NCBI RefSeq assembly: GCF_000238335.3
Contig: NZ_AHCB03000012.1
Span: forward strand, 372,001 to 436,000
Origin: Pseudoalteromonas marina
GTDB taxonomy: Bacteria > Pseudomonadota > Gammaproteobacteria > Enterobacterales > Alteromonadaceae
Length of the DNA stretch: 64,000 bases
Reading direction: 5' to 3'
Every line of letters begins with the position of its first letter. Within the stretch, counting starts at the first letter, position 1. The notes below the pieces were generated by a model. That model was not told the origin of the DNA and did no database searches. It saw only the letters and a program-made list of their open reading frames with translations. The translations under genes were made by a program, and so were the position numbers. Below, in pieces: positions 44,394 to 53,731 of the stretch.

Positions 44394-44864
44394 CTAACCC
44401 ATTTGAGATTGATGGTAATTTTCTGAGCCAATTTTTTCAATTAGGCCAAGTTGTTGTTCTAACCAGTAAACGTGGTCTTCTTCTGTATCGAACAATAGTT
44501 TTTGGAGTATTGCACGAGATTGATAGTCTTGCTGTTCTTCACAGATGGCAATTACATCTTTTACGCAGGCTACAACTTCTAGTTCGAGTGTTAAATCATT
44601 TTGCATCATGCTTTTAACATCGTTTCCAATAAGCAAATCACGACGCTTGGTAAGGTTTGGGACACCTTCTAAAAATAAAATACGTTTGATTAACCAGTCA
44701 GCATGGTCTTTTTCTTCTTCCATTTCATGATTAAGGCGCTCATAAAGTTTATTTAAACCCCAATCATCATACATGCGAGAGTGTATAAAATACTGATCGA
44801 TTGCAGCTAACTCGTTGGCGAGTAGCGCATTAAATGCGTCGATTACTTTTTGATTACCTTTCAT
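44394..44864 (-). CDS. bfr: Bacterioferritin subunit, ferroxidase type without haem Met
   Basis: 156 aa. Ferroxidase ligands E18, E51, H54 and E94 are intact, and the last pair is present as TEEDH (E128, H131; one residue inserted relative to E. coli Bfr). Position 52, the haem-ligand Met in Bfr, is Lys. It should oxidise and store Fe2+ but needs the partner subunit to bind haem. First gene of the two-gene operon; ends 14 bases before the partner. Confidence 0.92.
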   Translation of the reverse strand: MKGNQKVIDAFNALLANELAAIDQYFIHSRMYDDWGLNKLYERLNHEMEEEKDHADWLIKRILFLEGVPNLTKRRDLLIGNDVKSMMQNDLTLELEVVACVKDVIAICEEQQDYQSRAILQKLLFDTEEDHVYWLEQQLGLIEKIGSENYHQSQMG

Positions 44865-45314
44865 GATATGCCACCATAGCTTTGTTAATTATGGCTAGTG
44901 TAGTGTAAAACCAAGTAATTGCAAGTTTTCTCTATAAAAATCATTGTGTTACTATTGGTTTTGATTCTTATTTAAGTTTGCATTGTTGCTTGCTTTATAG
45001 GCTCTCTGCGTTTTGGGCACACAATCAATTTTTGCTTGAATAAGAGTAGCTTGAATATATTTAAAACAGCTTAGGTAATACGGGTGTCGTAATTAACTTT
45101 ATAGCGCTGAACTCAGGTGCAAAAAATAGCAAACCACATTAATAGTTTTTAATTCAATTATATTTTTTGTTTATTAATCAATTAAGCTAATTAATGTATG
45201 GCATACTCAAACACACATTAATTTCATGGTGTGTAATACATTATCAGCACCATAAATACTTACTGAACACATATTTTAATTTAACAATAGTGCAGCACAC
45301 TTAGGGTCACTACT
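44865..45314. other. Divergent intergenic region upstream of the bacterioferritin operon
   Basis: About 450 bases, AT-rich; it carries the promoters of the bacterioferritin operon and the acetyltransferase. No gene or clear Fur box seen. Confidence 0.45.
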
Positions 45315-45797
45315 ATGAGCAAGTCAATTATAATTCGCGATGCGAAGCCAAGCGATGCCAAAATTATCTTACATTTTATTACAGAGCTTGCGATATATGA
45401 AAAAGAGCCAGATGCGGTCAAAACAAATGAGCAAGCTATTTTAGAGACATTATTTAGCGAAGGCGCCACAGCGCACAGTATTATATGTTTAGATGGCGAT
45501 GAACCTATAGGCTTTGCAGTTTATTTTTACAATTATTCTACTTGGCTAGGTAAAAACGGATTGTATCTTGAAGATTTATACGTAAGTCCAGATAGCCGTG
45601 GTAAAGGTGCTGGTAAAGCCATAATGAAGCATTTAGCTAATAAGGCGTTGAGCAATAATTGTGGCCGTTTTGAATGGGTTGTTTTGGATTGGAATAAGCC
45701 TGCTATAGATTTTTATGACAGTATAGGTGCAAAGCCCCAAACTGAATGGATTATTTATCGCTTGACGGGTCAAGAGTTAATAGATTTTGCTAAATAG
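45315..45797 (+). CDS. GNAT-family N-acetyltransferase
   Basis: 160 aa with the acetyl-CoA motif A around LYVSPDSRGKGAGKAIM and the later NKPAIDFYDSIGA. The sequence resembles spermidine/spermine N1-acetyltransferase-like and diamine acetyltransferases. It acts in the cytoplasm; substrate unproven. It is followed 77 bases later by the Ada/AlkA gene on the same strand. Confidence 0.85.
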   Translation: MSKSIIIRDAKPSDAKIILHFITELAIYEKEPDAVKTNEQAILETLFSEGATAHSIICLDGDEPIGFAVYFYNYSTWLGKNGLYLEDLYVSPDSRGKGAGKAIMKHLANKALSNNCGRFEWVVLDWNKPAIDFYDSIGAKPQTEWIIYRLTGQELIDFAK

Positions 45798-45874
45798 TTA
45801 AGTTCCGATTGTGGCTAGCAATGGTTAAAAATTTATTTAAACTTTGTGCTAGTCACTTATTAAAAGAGCTATTT

Positions 45875-47230
45875 ATGATTTCATCTTACTGGCAAGAAGC
45901 ACGTCAAAGTCGCGATCACCGATTTGATGGTCTTTTTTATGTTGCGGTAAAAAGTACGGGTATTTACTGCAGGCCTATTTGTCCAGCGCCTACTGCGCTT
46001 GAAAAAAATGTTATTTATTATGAGTTTGCTCATAATGCAGCGCAAGACGGTTTTAGGCCTTGCATTCGTTGTAGGCCTGACAGTGCACCGGGAAGTGCGG
46101 CTTGGCAAGGGGTCAAAACAACCGCTTTGAGGGCAAAGCAGCTCATTGATCAATACGATGAACATGATTGCGAAAAGTTAGCTGAAAGGTTAGGAGTGAG
46201 TAGCCGATATTTAAGACGTTTGTTTAAACAACATTTTGGTTTGTCGCTTACGCAATATCGTTTATTTAAGCAATGTCATTTTGCAAAAAAGCTGATACAA
46301 GAAACGCATTTATCGCTAACCGACATTGCATACGCGGCAGGTTTTAAAAGTACAAGGCGATTTAACGATGCTTTTTTCAAACAATTAAATATGACACCAT
46401 CAGCACTGCGTCAAAATACCAAAATTCAAAGTACGTCACTTGCCTTAACCCTTCCTTTTAGGCCTCCTTATAATTGGCTTGCTTTACGCTCGTTTATAGA
46501 AAAACGTTTAATTAAACCTGTTGAATGGATTTCGGAAAATAGCTACGGGCGTACGTTTTCAAATACGCTTTATAAAGGATGTTTCACTGCCGAATTTATC
46601 GAAAGTAAACATCACTTTAAAGTAAAGGTAGAGATAGACGACACGCAATATTTGCAAACAGTTATAAATAACATACGGCGGGTTCTAGACTTAGATGCTG
46701 ATATTAATTTAATAGAAACTCATTTAAATACAAACATAAACAATGCATTCACACTGTGTAACGGACTTAGGTTGCCAGGTATTTGGTCAGAGTTTGAGGC
46801 TGGTATTAGGGCTGTGCTAGGACAACAAGTAAGCGTAGCCGCAGCGCATAGCTTAGTCACTAAACTAGTTGATGAGCTCGGAGAAAAAGACGTAAACCAT
46901 GTGTATTTTCCGAGTGCCGAACAGGTAGCACAAAGCAGCTTTGATTTTTTTAAAATGCCACAAGCGCGCAAAAATGCGCTACATAATTTAGCTTTGTTTT
47001 GCGCCAATAACCCTGGCAATAGTGACTTAGATTTATGGCTTGACTTAAAAGGAATAGGCCCATGGACTGTGAACTATGCAAAATTAAGAGGGCAAAGCCA
47101 ACCCGATATATTACTTGATGGTGATTTAGGAATTAAAAAAGCACAAGCTGCGGCAAGTTCGTTTAACAGTGAAAAGTGCACCCCATTTCGTTCCTATTTA
47201 ACGTTTCAACTTTGGCAGCAACTATCATGA
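45875..47230 (+). CDS. Ada/AlkA fusion: methyl-phosphotriester sensor-activator with 3-methyladenine glycosylase
   Basis: 451 aa from the ATG at 45875, chosen because AAGAGCT precedes it; the longer frame adds 22 residues without a ribosome-binding site. Ada-type zinc domain with C32, C36, C63 and C66 (YCRPICPAP, PCIRCRPD), where C32 is the methyl acceptor. Then an AraC-type DNA-binding domain (about 85-180), and an AlkA domain (about 195-445) ending in an HhH motif (LKGIGPWTVNYAKLRG) and a LLDGDLGIK segment that carries the catalytic Asp. It would sense methylated DNA, activate the adaptive response and excise alkylated bases. Overlaps ogt by 4 bases. Confidence 0.9.
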   Translation: MISSYWQEARQSRDHRFDGLFYVAVKSTGIYCRPICPAPTALEKNVIYYEFAHNAAQDGFRPCIRCRPDSAPGSAAWQGVKTTALRAKQLIDQYDEHDCEKLAERLGVSSRYLRRLFKQHFGLSLTQYRLFKQCHFAKKLIQETHLSLTDIAYAAGFKSTRRFNDAFFKQLNMTPSALRQNTKIQSTSLALTLPFRPPYNWLALRSFIEKRLIKPVEWISENSYGRTFSNTLYKGCFTAEFIESKHHFKVKVEIDDTQYLQTVINNIRRVLDLDADINLIETHLNTNINNAFTLCNGLRLPGIWSEFEAGIRAVLGQQVSVAAAHSLVTKLVDELGEKDVNHVYFPSAEQVAQSSFDFFKMPQARKNALHNLALFCANNPGNSDLDLWLDLKGIGPWTVNYAKLRGQSQPDILLDGDLGIKKAQAAASSFNSEKCTPFRSYLTFQLWQQLS

Positions 47231-47697
47231 TTATTCAAACATACATAACAAGTCCCATAGACAATATAATAATTCAAGCAACTGAAAAAGGGGTGAGTTA
47301 CGTTGGCTTTTATCCGCTTGAAACCTACCCACATGTGCCTCTTGCTAAAGTAACTAATGAGCCGATATTAAGCTGTGCGCTGCAATTAAAAGAGTATTTT
47401 AATAAAAAGCGTAAAACATTTAGTGTTCCATTGGATACTAAAGGGACTGAATTTCAAAAAAGTGTATGGAACGCACTTTTAGATGTTCCTTACGGTAAAA
47501 CCAATACGTATGGTGATATTGCTCACGCATTAAATAACCCAAAAGCGGTAAGAGCGGTGGGGGCAGCTAACGGTAAAAACCCAATTAGCATTATCGTGCC
47601 TTGTCATAGAATTATTGGCGCAAATGCAACGCTCACAGGATACGCTGGTGGACTCGAAAGAAAACGCTGGCTCCTAAAACACGAAGGGGTTTTGTGA
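47227..47697 (+). CDS. ogt: Methylated-DNA-protein-cysteine methyltransferase
   Basis: 156 aa from the ATG at 47227, overlapping the stop of the Ada/AlkA gene (ATGA); the longer frame starts inside that gene. Active-site Cys126 in PCHRII, and a winged-helix DNA-binding segment (YGKTNTYGDIA). It removes the methyl group from O6-methylguanine in a suicide reaction. With the upstream gene it makes a compact alkylation-repair operon. Confidence 0.93.
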   Translation: MIIQTYITSPIDNIIIQATEKGVSYVGFYPLETYPHVPLAKVTNEPILSCALQLKEYFNKKRKTFSVPLDTKGTEFQKSVWNALLDVPYGKTNTYGDIAHALNNPKAVRAVGAANGKNPISIIVPCHRIIGANATLTGYAGGLERKRWLLKHEGVL

Positions 47698-47770
47698 ATT
47701 AGTAGCCTTAAGTTTTGTATCATATATTATAAAGGTTACACTATAAAAAATACTCCAATAAAAAATAGCT

Positions 47771-48580
47771 ATGCAATTTAATACACTATTTTATATATTT
47801 ATCTTTTTATGTATCTTACCAATTAATGGCGCAAACGCCGCTGCTAAAAAGTTGCTTTTTTGCTATGAAGACAAGGAAATTGCGCCAATGTTTTTAGGTA
47901 CAGGGCAAGAGATTCCGATTCAAAGGCCCGGAGCTTCGGCAGACGTACTCCGGCTATTGGACGACGCAGTTGATGGTGTTGATATTGAGTTTGTAAGAAA
48001 ACCTTGGCGAAGGTGCTTGAAGGATCTTGAATCAAATAAAGTAAATGCAGTTATTGCTAGCTTCAGAGAAGGCAGAGAGCGAATAGCCGTTTACCCAATG
48101 GATGAAGATGCAAAACCTAATGCTCAGTTTGCTATTAGCAGGTTTGGCAGCTGCTTGTTAGGTCGTGATAAATTTCGATCGCAATGGCAATCACGCGATA
48201 AGTTTAATACCAAAACATTTACAATTGCTGTGCCAAGCGGTTATGGCTTGAGCGCTGTTTTAAAAAAAGAACCTCTTTTTGTTCACGAGACGGTATCTAA
48301 AAAAAATGCATTTGAGCTACTTAACAAAGGGGTTGTGGACTCAAGCATAGATATTTGCCAAGTTAATAAAATTAAAACGTCTAGTTACCCTTATAGTGAC
48401 ACCGATGTAAAAGCACTATTTCCCCCATACGAATTTACGCTTGGTTATTTAGTTTTTTCGCATCAATTTTATGAAAATCATCCGACGCTTAGTCATAAAA
48501 TGTGGCAGTGGGTTAGTGAATTTGATTCGGCTCCTATCTACATTGATTATTTAAATTCTGCCAAACAACCTCAAAACTAA
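47771..48580 (+). CDS. Periplasmic solute-binding-like protein (SBP_bac_3 type)
   Basis: 269 aa. Signal peptide about 1-24 (ends NGANA). The mature domain has the two-lobe pattern of the amino-acid-type binding protein family (RPGASADVLRLL, VIASFREGRERIAVYP). No ABC permease genes are beside it, so it may be an orphan binding or sensory protein. Conserved Cys residues near 143 and 196 could form a disulfide. Confidence 0.8.
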   Translation: MQFNTLFYIFIFLCILPINGANAAAKKLLFCYEDKEIAPMFLGTGQEIPIQRPGASADVLRLLDDAVDGVDIEFVRKPWRRCLKDLESNKVNAVIASFREGRERIAVYPMDEDAKPNAQFAISRFGSCLLGRDKFRSQWQSRDKFNTKTFTIAVPSGYGLSAVLKKEPLFVHETVSKKNAFELLNKGVVDSSIDICQVNKIKTSSYPYSDTDVKALFPPYEFTLGYLVFSHQFYENHPTLSHKMWQWVSEFDSAPIYIDYLNSAKQPQN

Positions 48581-48672
48581 TACTTTAAATCATAAGCTTA
48601 TTTGGCGTTTGAAATTGGTATTCAGTGCATATTAGGGTAGCATAAGCGCACTTTTTGTAACTTGGCACCATC

Positions 48673-49257
48673 ATGGCTCAATTATACTTTTACTATTCTG
48701 CAATGAATGCGGGAAAATCTACCACCTTATTACAATCGGCTTTTAATTATAAAGAGCGAGGTATGGAGCCAGTTATCCTCACTGCAGCTATTGACGATAG
48801 AGAAGGTGTTGGCAAGGTTTCGTCTCGAATAGGTTTGCAAGCAGATGCACATGTATTTGATGCAAGTAAAGATGTTTATGATTTGATTCAATTACTTAAC
48901 AATGAAAAAAAACGCCATTGTATATTAGTCGATGAATGTCAGTTTTTATCCAAAGAGCAAGTCATGCAGTTAACGGATGTAGTAGATGAGTTAGGCATTC
49001 CTGTGCTTTGCTACGGTTTACGAAACGACTTTAGAGGTGAGTTGTTTGTTGGCTCTCAATACCTACTAGCTTGGGCTGATAAATTAATTGAGCTTAAAAC
49101 GGTGTGCCATTGTGGGCGCAAAGCCAATCACGTATTACGTACCGATGAAAATGGTGATGCCATTGCCGATGGTAATCAAGTTGAAATTGGCGGCAACGAT
49201 CGTTATGTATCGGTATGCCGCAAACATTACAAAGCCGCTTTAAATATGGGCCGATAA
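48673..49257 (+). CDS. tdk: Thymidine kinase
   Basis: 194 aa, the normal length. P-loop in [13 protein letters not shown], Mg-binding DECQFL and the C-terminal zinc cluster (CHCGRK and CRKHY). It phosphorylates thymidine to dTMP in the salvage pathway. Its end overlaps the convergent ltaE by 18 bases. Confidence 0.94.
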   Translation: MAQLYFYYSAMNAGKSTTLLQSAFNYKERGMEPVILTAAIDDREGVGKVSSRIGLQADAHVFDASKDVYDLIQLLNNEKKRHCILVDECQFLSKEQVMQLTDVVDELGIPVLCYGLRNDFRGELFVGSQYLLAWADKLIELKTVCHCGRKANHVLRTDENGDAIADGNQVEIGGNDRYVSVCRKHYKAALNMGR

Positions 49258-50244
49258 CGCGTTAATAAAGGTGTCTATATCTTTTCGAGTTATCCCTAAA
49301 TGCGTAACTAGCCTGAGTTGTTTACTTGGGCTTATTAGAACACCTTGCTGTTTTAGCTTCGCAGCTATATCTACAATATTAAAATCTTCATCACAAGATG
49401 CATACACCATATTGGTCGTATTACTCATATCTACGTTAAAGCCTTCAAGTGAGCTTAAACATTCAGCTAGGTAGCGCGCATTAGCATGATCGTCTTTTAA
49501 GCGACTTATGTTATTTTCAAGCGCATATTGCCCCGCAGCAGCGAGCATTCCGGCTTGTCGCATACCACCACCAAGTACTTTACGCCATCGCCTAGCTTTA
49601 TTTACCAACGAAGATGACCCCAATAATAATGATCCAACCGGTGCACCTAACCCTTTAGATAAGCAAATAGACACAGAGTCAAAATGTTTCGTTATTTGTT
49701 TAATATCAACTTCTAACTCAACTGATGCATTAAACGCACGTGCGCCATCTAAATGCAGAGCTAAATTATGCTCATTAACAAAGTCCCGTGCTTGGGCAAG
49801 GTACTCTAGGCTAAGTACTTTACCGCCAATGGTATTTTCTAGGCTTAGTAATCGCGTTTTTGCAAAGTGGCTATCGTCTGGTTTAATTGCAGCGGCTATT
49901 TTATTGAAATTAATGGAACCGTTTTGTTCGTTTTCTATCGGTTGTGGCTGTATAGAGCCTAGAACTGCTGCACCACCACCTTCAAATTTATAATTATGCG
50001 CATTTTGGCCACAAATATATTCGTCCCCACGTTCACAATGTGCCATTAAACCAAGTAAATTTGCTTGTGTTCCAGAGCTGCAAAAAAGTGCGGCTTCAAA
50101 ATTAAAACGAGTAGAAGCGAAGTTTTCTAGGTTATTTACACTTTCATCGTCGCCATAAACATCATCACCGACTGGTGCACTGTACATGATATCGCGCATT
50201 TCTTTTGTTGGCTTGGTGACCGTATCTGAACGAAAATCTATCAT
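49240..50244 (-). CDS. ltaE: Low-specificity L-threonine aldolase
   Basis: 334 aa. PLP-binding K197 in [12 protein letters not shown], the same position as in E. coli LtaE. N-terminal [13 protein letters not shown] is the family signature. It cleaves L-threonine or allo-threonine to glycine and acetaldehyde. It lies 18 bases downstream of rlmF on the same strand. Confidence 0.94.
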   Translation of the reverse strand: MIDFRSDTVTKPTKEMRDIMYSAPVGDDVYGDDESVNNLENFASTRFNFEAALFCSSGTQANLLGLMAHCERGDEYICGQNAHNYKFEGGGAAVLGSIQPQPIENEQNGSINFNKIAAAIKPDDSHFAKTRLLSLENTIGGKVLSLEYLAQARDFVNEHNLALHLDGARAFNASVELEVDIKQITKHFDSVSICLSKGLGAPVGSLLLGSSSLVNKARRWRKVLGGGMRQAGMLAAAGQYALENNISRLKDDHANARYLAECLSSLEGFNVDMSNTTNMVYASCDEDFNIVDIAAKLKQQGVLISPSKQLRLVTHLGITRKDIDTFINALSAHI

Positions 50245-50262
50245 ATTTTTTCTTTTTCTTAT

Positions 50263-51195
50263 TTAATCAAGTTCATTACAAATGTGTTCACGCGTCTCTT
50301 TATCAAAGTAACTCCAAGCAAGAAATCGGCTAACTTTTTGCCCTTGAGCCATATCAATAATTTTATATTCCGCAATTGGGTATGTTTTTAGTTTTGCTTC
50401 AAGTGCACTAAGTGAGTCTTTTTTTGAGACTAAAGATGTAAACCACAACACTTGTTGTGCAAATTCTTCACTTTCTGCAATCATTGTTGTAATAAATTGT
50501 ACTTCACCACCTTCGCACCAAAGCTCGTTGTTGTTACCACCAAAGTTAAGCGTTTTACTGGGCGCTTTTCCTAAGTTTTTCCATTTTCGTTCACTTCCTT
50601 TTTTTGCCTCTTGTTCGCTTGCATGAAATGGCGGGTTACAAAGCGTTAAGTGATATAAATCTTTTTGGTTTATAACACCTTTAAATATATTAGCCGGTTT
50701 TTTTTGCAGCTTAACCGTTATTTTTAAGGCATTAAATTGTGCAATTTGCTTGGCTATTTTAACCGAGACAGGGTCTATATCTGAGCCAGTGAAGTGCCAG
50801 TTATATTCACTCGTCCCTGTTAATGGATAAACTAAATTTGCACCAGTACCTATATCAAGTACTTTAACCTGCTTACCTTGAGGGATTGTTTGTTTATTAT
50901 CTTCGCTTAATAGATCGGCCAAGTGATGGATATAGTCTACCCGCCCTGGTATTGGTGGGCATAAGTTGTGCTCGGGAATATCCCAAAATTCAATATTATA
51001 GTGCGCTTTGAGTAGCGCTTGGTTGAGTGTTTTTACTGCTTTATTATTTGCAAAGTCAATACTTTTAGTACCTGCAGGCGTGTTAACTATATAAGGGCTT
51101 AAAGCCGGCAGCGCTGCTGTTAGTAAGTTAAAATCGTAACCGTTATTATGCTGATTGCGTGGGTGTAGTTTTGCACGTGGTGTATTTTTAGTCAT
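50263..51195 (-). CDS. rlmF: 23S rRNA (adenine-1618-N6)-methyltransferase RlmF
   Basis: 310 aa. The SAM-binding LDIGTGANLVYPL and the catalytic NPPFHAS motif are of the N6-adenine class, matching E. coli RlmF. It methylates A1618 of 23S rRNA. It may share a transcript with ltaE. Confidence 0.93.
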   Translation of the reverse strand: MTKNTPRAKLHPRNQHNNGYDFNLLTAALPALSPYIVNTPAGTKSIDFANNKAVKTLNQALLKAHYNIEFWDIPEHNLCPPIPGRVDYIHHLADLLSEDNKQTIPQGKQVKVLDIGTGANLVYPLTGTSEYNWHFTGSDIDPVSVKIAKQIAQFNALKITVKLQKKPANIFKGVINQKDLYHLTLCNPPFHASEQEAKKGSERKWKNLGKAPSKTLNFGGNNNELWCEGGEVQFITTMIAESEEFAQQVLWFTSLVSKKDSLSALEAKLKTYPIAEYKIIDMAQGQKVSRFLAWSYFDKETREHICNELD

Positions 51196-51323
51196 GAATT
51201 TATTTTAGCACTCTATATCAATAGTTAATTGTAACAAATCCTCGTAATTAAAGTGCAGACAATTACTTTGGCATATTTAAAAATACTGGTACGATGAGTT
51301 GAGGGTAACAATAAGGATTAAGC

Positions 51324-52238
51324 GTGGCCATTTCTCAACAATCAATAACTATAAATTTAGCAGATAAACAAACACTGCATTTACGCAAAATATTCGATGA
51401 ACAACAAAATGGTCCCATCGTATTCTTTATGCATGGTGCAGTCGAAAATGGCAAAATTTTTTATACACATAGTAATAAAGGTCTTGCTCCATTTTTAGCT
51501 GAGCACGGATATCGTTGCTATGTCGCTGATCTGCGTGGGCGCGGAGAAAGTAAGCCTGTTATATCTAAATCTGCTGCCTATGGGCAAACCGAAGCTATAT
51601 TAGAAGATATTCCCGCGTTTATTAACAAAATTGAGCAGCTCGAAGGTTCTAAACCAGATTACTGGGTGGCGCATTCGTGGGGTGGCGTTTTAATGAATAG
51701 CGTATTTGCACGCTTTCCACATTATATTGATGATGTAAAAGCATGTGTTTACTTTGGTTCAAAACGCTCACTGTTTAACAATCATCCAAAAAAGTTACTT
51801 CAAGCTAATTTTATTTGGTATTTTATGGCGCCATTACTAGCTAAAAAGCACGGGTATTTACCTGCAAAGCGCTTAAAGTGGGGAAGTGACGACGAAACCC
51901 AAAAGTCGCATTATCAAAGCATGCAGTGGGCTAAAAAAAAGCCTTGGGTTGATTCCGATGATAATTTTGATTATGCAAAAGCATTGCGTTCACTTCATTT
52001 GCCACCTACGCTACATATTGCAGCGGTTAAAGATAAAGCATTAGCGCAGCCAGTTGATATTCAAAGGTTTATTGATGAATCTGGCCCTGGTATCCAACAA
52101 ATGCGTATTTATGGTCGTCGCCATGGACACCGTATAGATTACGACCACATAAATATGTTAACTCATCCAATAGCCCGTAAAGAGCAATTTAACGATTTAC
52201 TTCAATGGTTTAAGAGTCACCCTTGTTCATTAGCTTGA
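51324..52238 (+). CDS. Alpha/beta-hydrolase
   Basis: 304 aa with the fold's nucleophile elbow HSWGG (S118) and, before it, HGAVENG as the oxyanion loop. A later RHGHRIDYDH region supplies the His. Cytoplasmic esterase or lipase-like; substrate unknown. Its end overlaps the convergent sulfotransferase 2 by 29 bases. Confidence 0.85.
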   Translation: MAISQQSITINLADKQTLHLRKIFDEQQNGPIVFFMHGAVENGKIFYTHSNKGLAPFLAEHGYRCYVADLRGRGESKPVISKSAAYGQTEAILEDIPAFINKIEQLEGSKPDYWVAHSWGGVLMNSVFARFPHYIDDVKACVYFGSKRSLFNNHPKKLLQANFIWYFMAPLLAKKHGYLPAKRLKWGSDDETQKSHYQSMQWAKKKPWVDSDDNFDYAKALRSLHLPPTLHIAAVKDKALAQPVDIQRFIDESGPGIQQMRIYGRRHGHRIDYDHINMLTHPIARKEQFNDLLQWFKSHPCSLA

Positions 52239-53646
52239 GCAAGGGGACTTGGTATCGTTCCCATTTACTAACGGCATTTGTATTTACTGGCTGGCGAACA
52301 GCTTGTTTGCTCAGTGTTGTGACGGCTCTTTTTTGATTGTAAAACGATAAGCAGTTTTGCTCATATTTACACCCTAAAAACTCAAAAAGAGTATTTAATT
52401 GGTCTTTAGGATTATTTACTAAGTCTTCATAGGCTAAATTAAACACAGGTAATCTTAAAGTATTCCAATGTGTCATTAGTTTTTCATATAAGCCATGGTA
52501 GTGCTTAAATTCAGTTAAAGAGCAAAAGTACGGCTCGTTCTCAGCAAAATAGTTACTAAATACAGAAAATGCTGTGGCATTAACGTTACGTGATAAATTA
52601 ATAAACTTAGCGTTTGGAAATAAAATATAAATCAGCCCGAGCGATTGATAATTGCTTGGTAGCTTATTAATAATAATCGGCCTTAACGGTGTCGCTGTTT
52701 TTAGTGTATCAATATAAATATTACGAGCTTGATTAATTAGGCCAGGCGTTAAATTTGCTAAGCACTGAGGATACGAAGTTTTGGTTTTTTGCTCTAAAAA
52801 GGCAACAACATTATTACTAATACTCGTGTTTTCGCCTAGGCTTGAACATTCGCTATGACTTATAAGCATTTGCTCTAGTAGAGTTGACCCGCTTCTTGGC
52901 ATGCCAATTATAAATACAGGCGTGATTGTTGCGGAAAAGTCTTCTTCACGTGTAGCCAATAAATCAAGAGTATTGAATTTAATGATCTGATCATAAAAAG
53001 GGTCAAGCTCTTTGGTTGTAAACGTACTTAATTTATATTGTAGCGTATTTGCTAGCTCAAAATAGTTAAAAGCTTGATCTGTATCGTTTAGTTTATCGTA
53101 ACTTTTGCCTAATGCGTAGTAACACACCATTTTAAGACGTAGGTTGTTAGTTTGAGTTACTAAGTGATGCAAATTACTAATGTAATTGTGTTCTTTATTA
53201 AAACGGCCAAGTTGTACTAATTCAAACAAAATATAGGCTGTGACAGGGTATAAGCCCATACTCAATGCGTGTGCAAATGTTGTGTGCGCTTTATCCAAAT
53301 CACCATGTGTTAAATAATGCTGGGCTAAGTAATAATGTGGTTCAGGGTTATGGCTTGCTAGGCTTTTTGCATATTCTAATACGGTAAGTGCGTCCTGTGG
53401 TGAATTAACACCATTAAAAGCGTCTGCCAATGCGTGAAGCGGTTCTAACATGTGGGGTAAACGTTCGCAGGCTTTTTGTAGTAAATAAACTGCGGCATCA
53501 AACTTTTCTAGTCTTAGTGCTATTTTACCTAAACCAAATAAGGCTTCGCCATTTTCGGGCTCAGTAGCAAGTATCGTTTTGTAATGAAATTCAGCTTCTT
53601 TGAGCTTATTTTGTTCGAGCAGTTTGTTGGCTTTATCTAGTAGCAT
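52210..53646 (-). CDS. TPR-repeat sulfotransferase, paired with TBDR 2
   Basis: 478 aa. TPR repeats fill about residues 1-215, followed by a sulfotransferase domain with the PAPS loop GMPRSGST at 248-255 and a 3'-phosphate-type segment (INLSRNVNATAFSVF). No signal peptide or membrane helix. The gene is a paralogue of 9207-10790, with the same order, orientation and position behind a TBDR. It has no Shine-Dalgarno (GCCCCACT before the ATG), and a terminator lies in the 85-base gap. Acceptor unknown. Confidence 0.88.
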   Translation of the reverse strand: MLLDKANKLLEQNKLKEAEFHYKTILATEPENGEALFGLGKIALRLEKFDAAVYLLQKACERLPHMLEPLHALADAFNGVNSPQDALTVLEYAKSLASHNPEPHYYLAQHYLTHGDLDKAHTTFAHALSMGLYPVTAYILFELVQLGRFNKEHNYISNLHHLVTQTNNLRLKMVCYYALGKSYDKLNDTDQAFNYFELANTLQYKLSTFTTKELDPFYDQIIKFNTLDLLATREEDFSATITPVFIIGMPRSGSTLLEQMLISHSECSSLGENTSISNNVVAFLEQKTKTSYPQCLANLTPGLINQARNIYIDTLKTATPLRPIIINKLPSNYQSLGLIYILFPNAKFINLSRNVNATAFSVFSNYFAENEPYFCSLTEFKHYHGLYEKLMTHWNTLRLPVFNLAYEDLVNNPKDQLNTLFEFLGCKYEQNCLSFYNQKRAVTTLSKQAVRQPVNTNAVSKWERYQVPLLKLMNKGDS

Positions 53647-53684
53647 AGTGGGGCATTTTATTTTTTATTTACTATAAAATAAAA

Positions 53685-53712
53685 AAGGCGAAATGTCTTA
53701 ACATTTCGCCTT
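53685..53712 (-). terminator. Rho-independent terminator between TBDR 2 and its sulfotransferase
   Basis: AAGGCGAAATGT and ACATTTCGCCTT are exact complements with a 4-base loop; on the minus strand they are followed by TTTTATTTT. Same position and role as the terminator at 10827-10856. Confidence 0.92.
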
Positions 53713-53731
53713 AATGCTTTCATTCTAAAAA

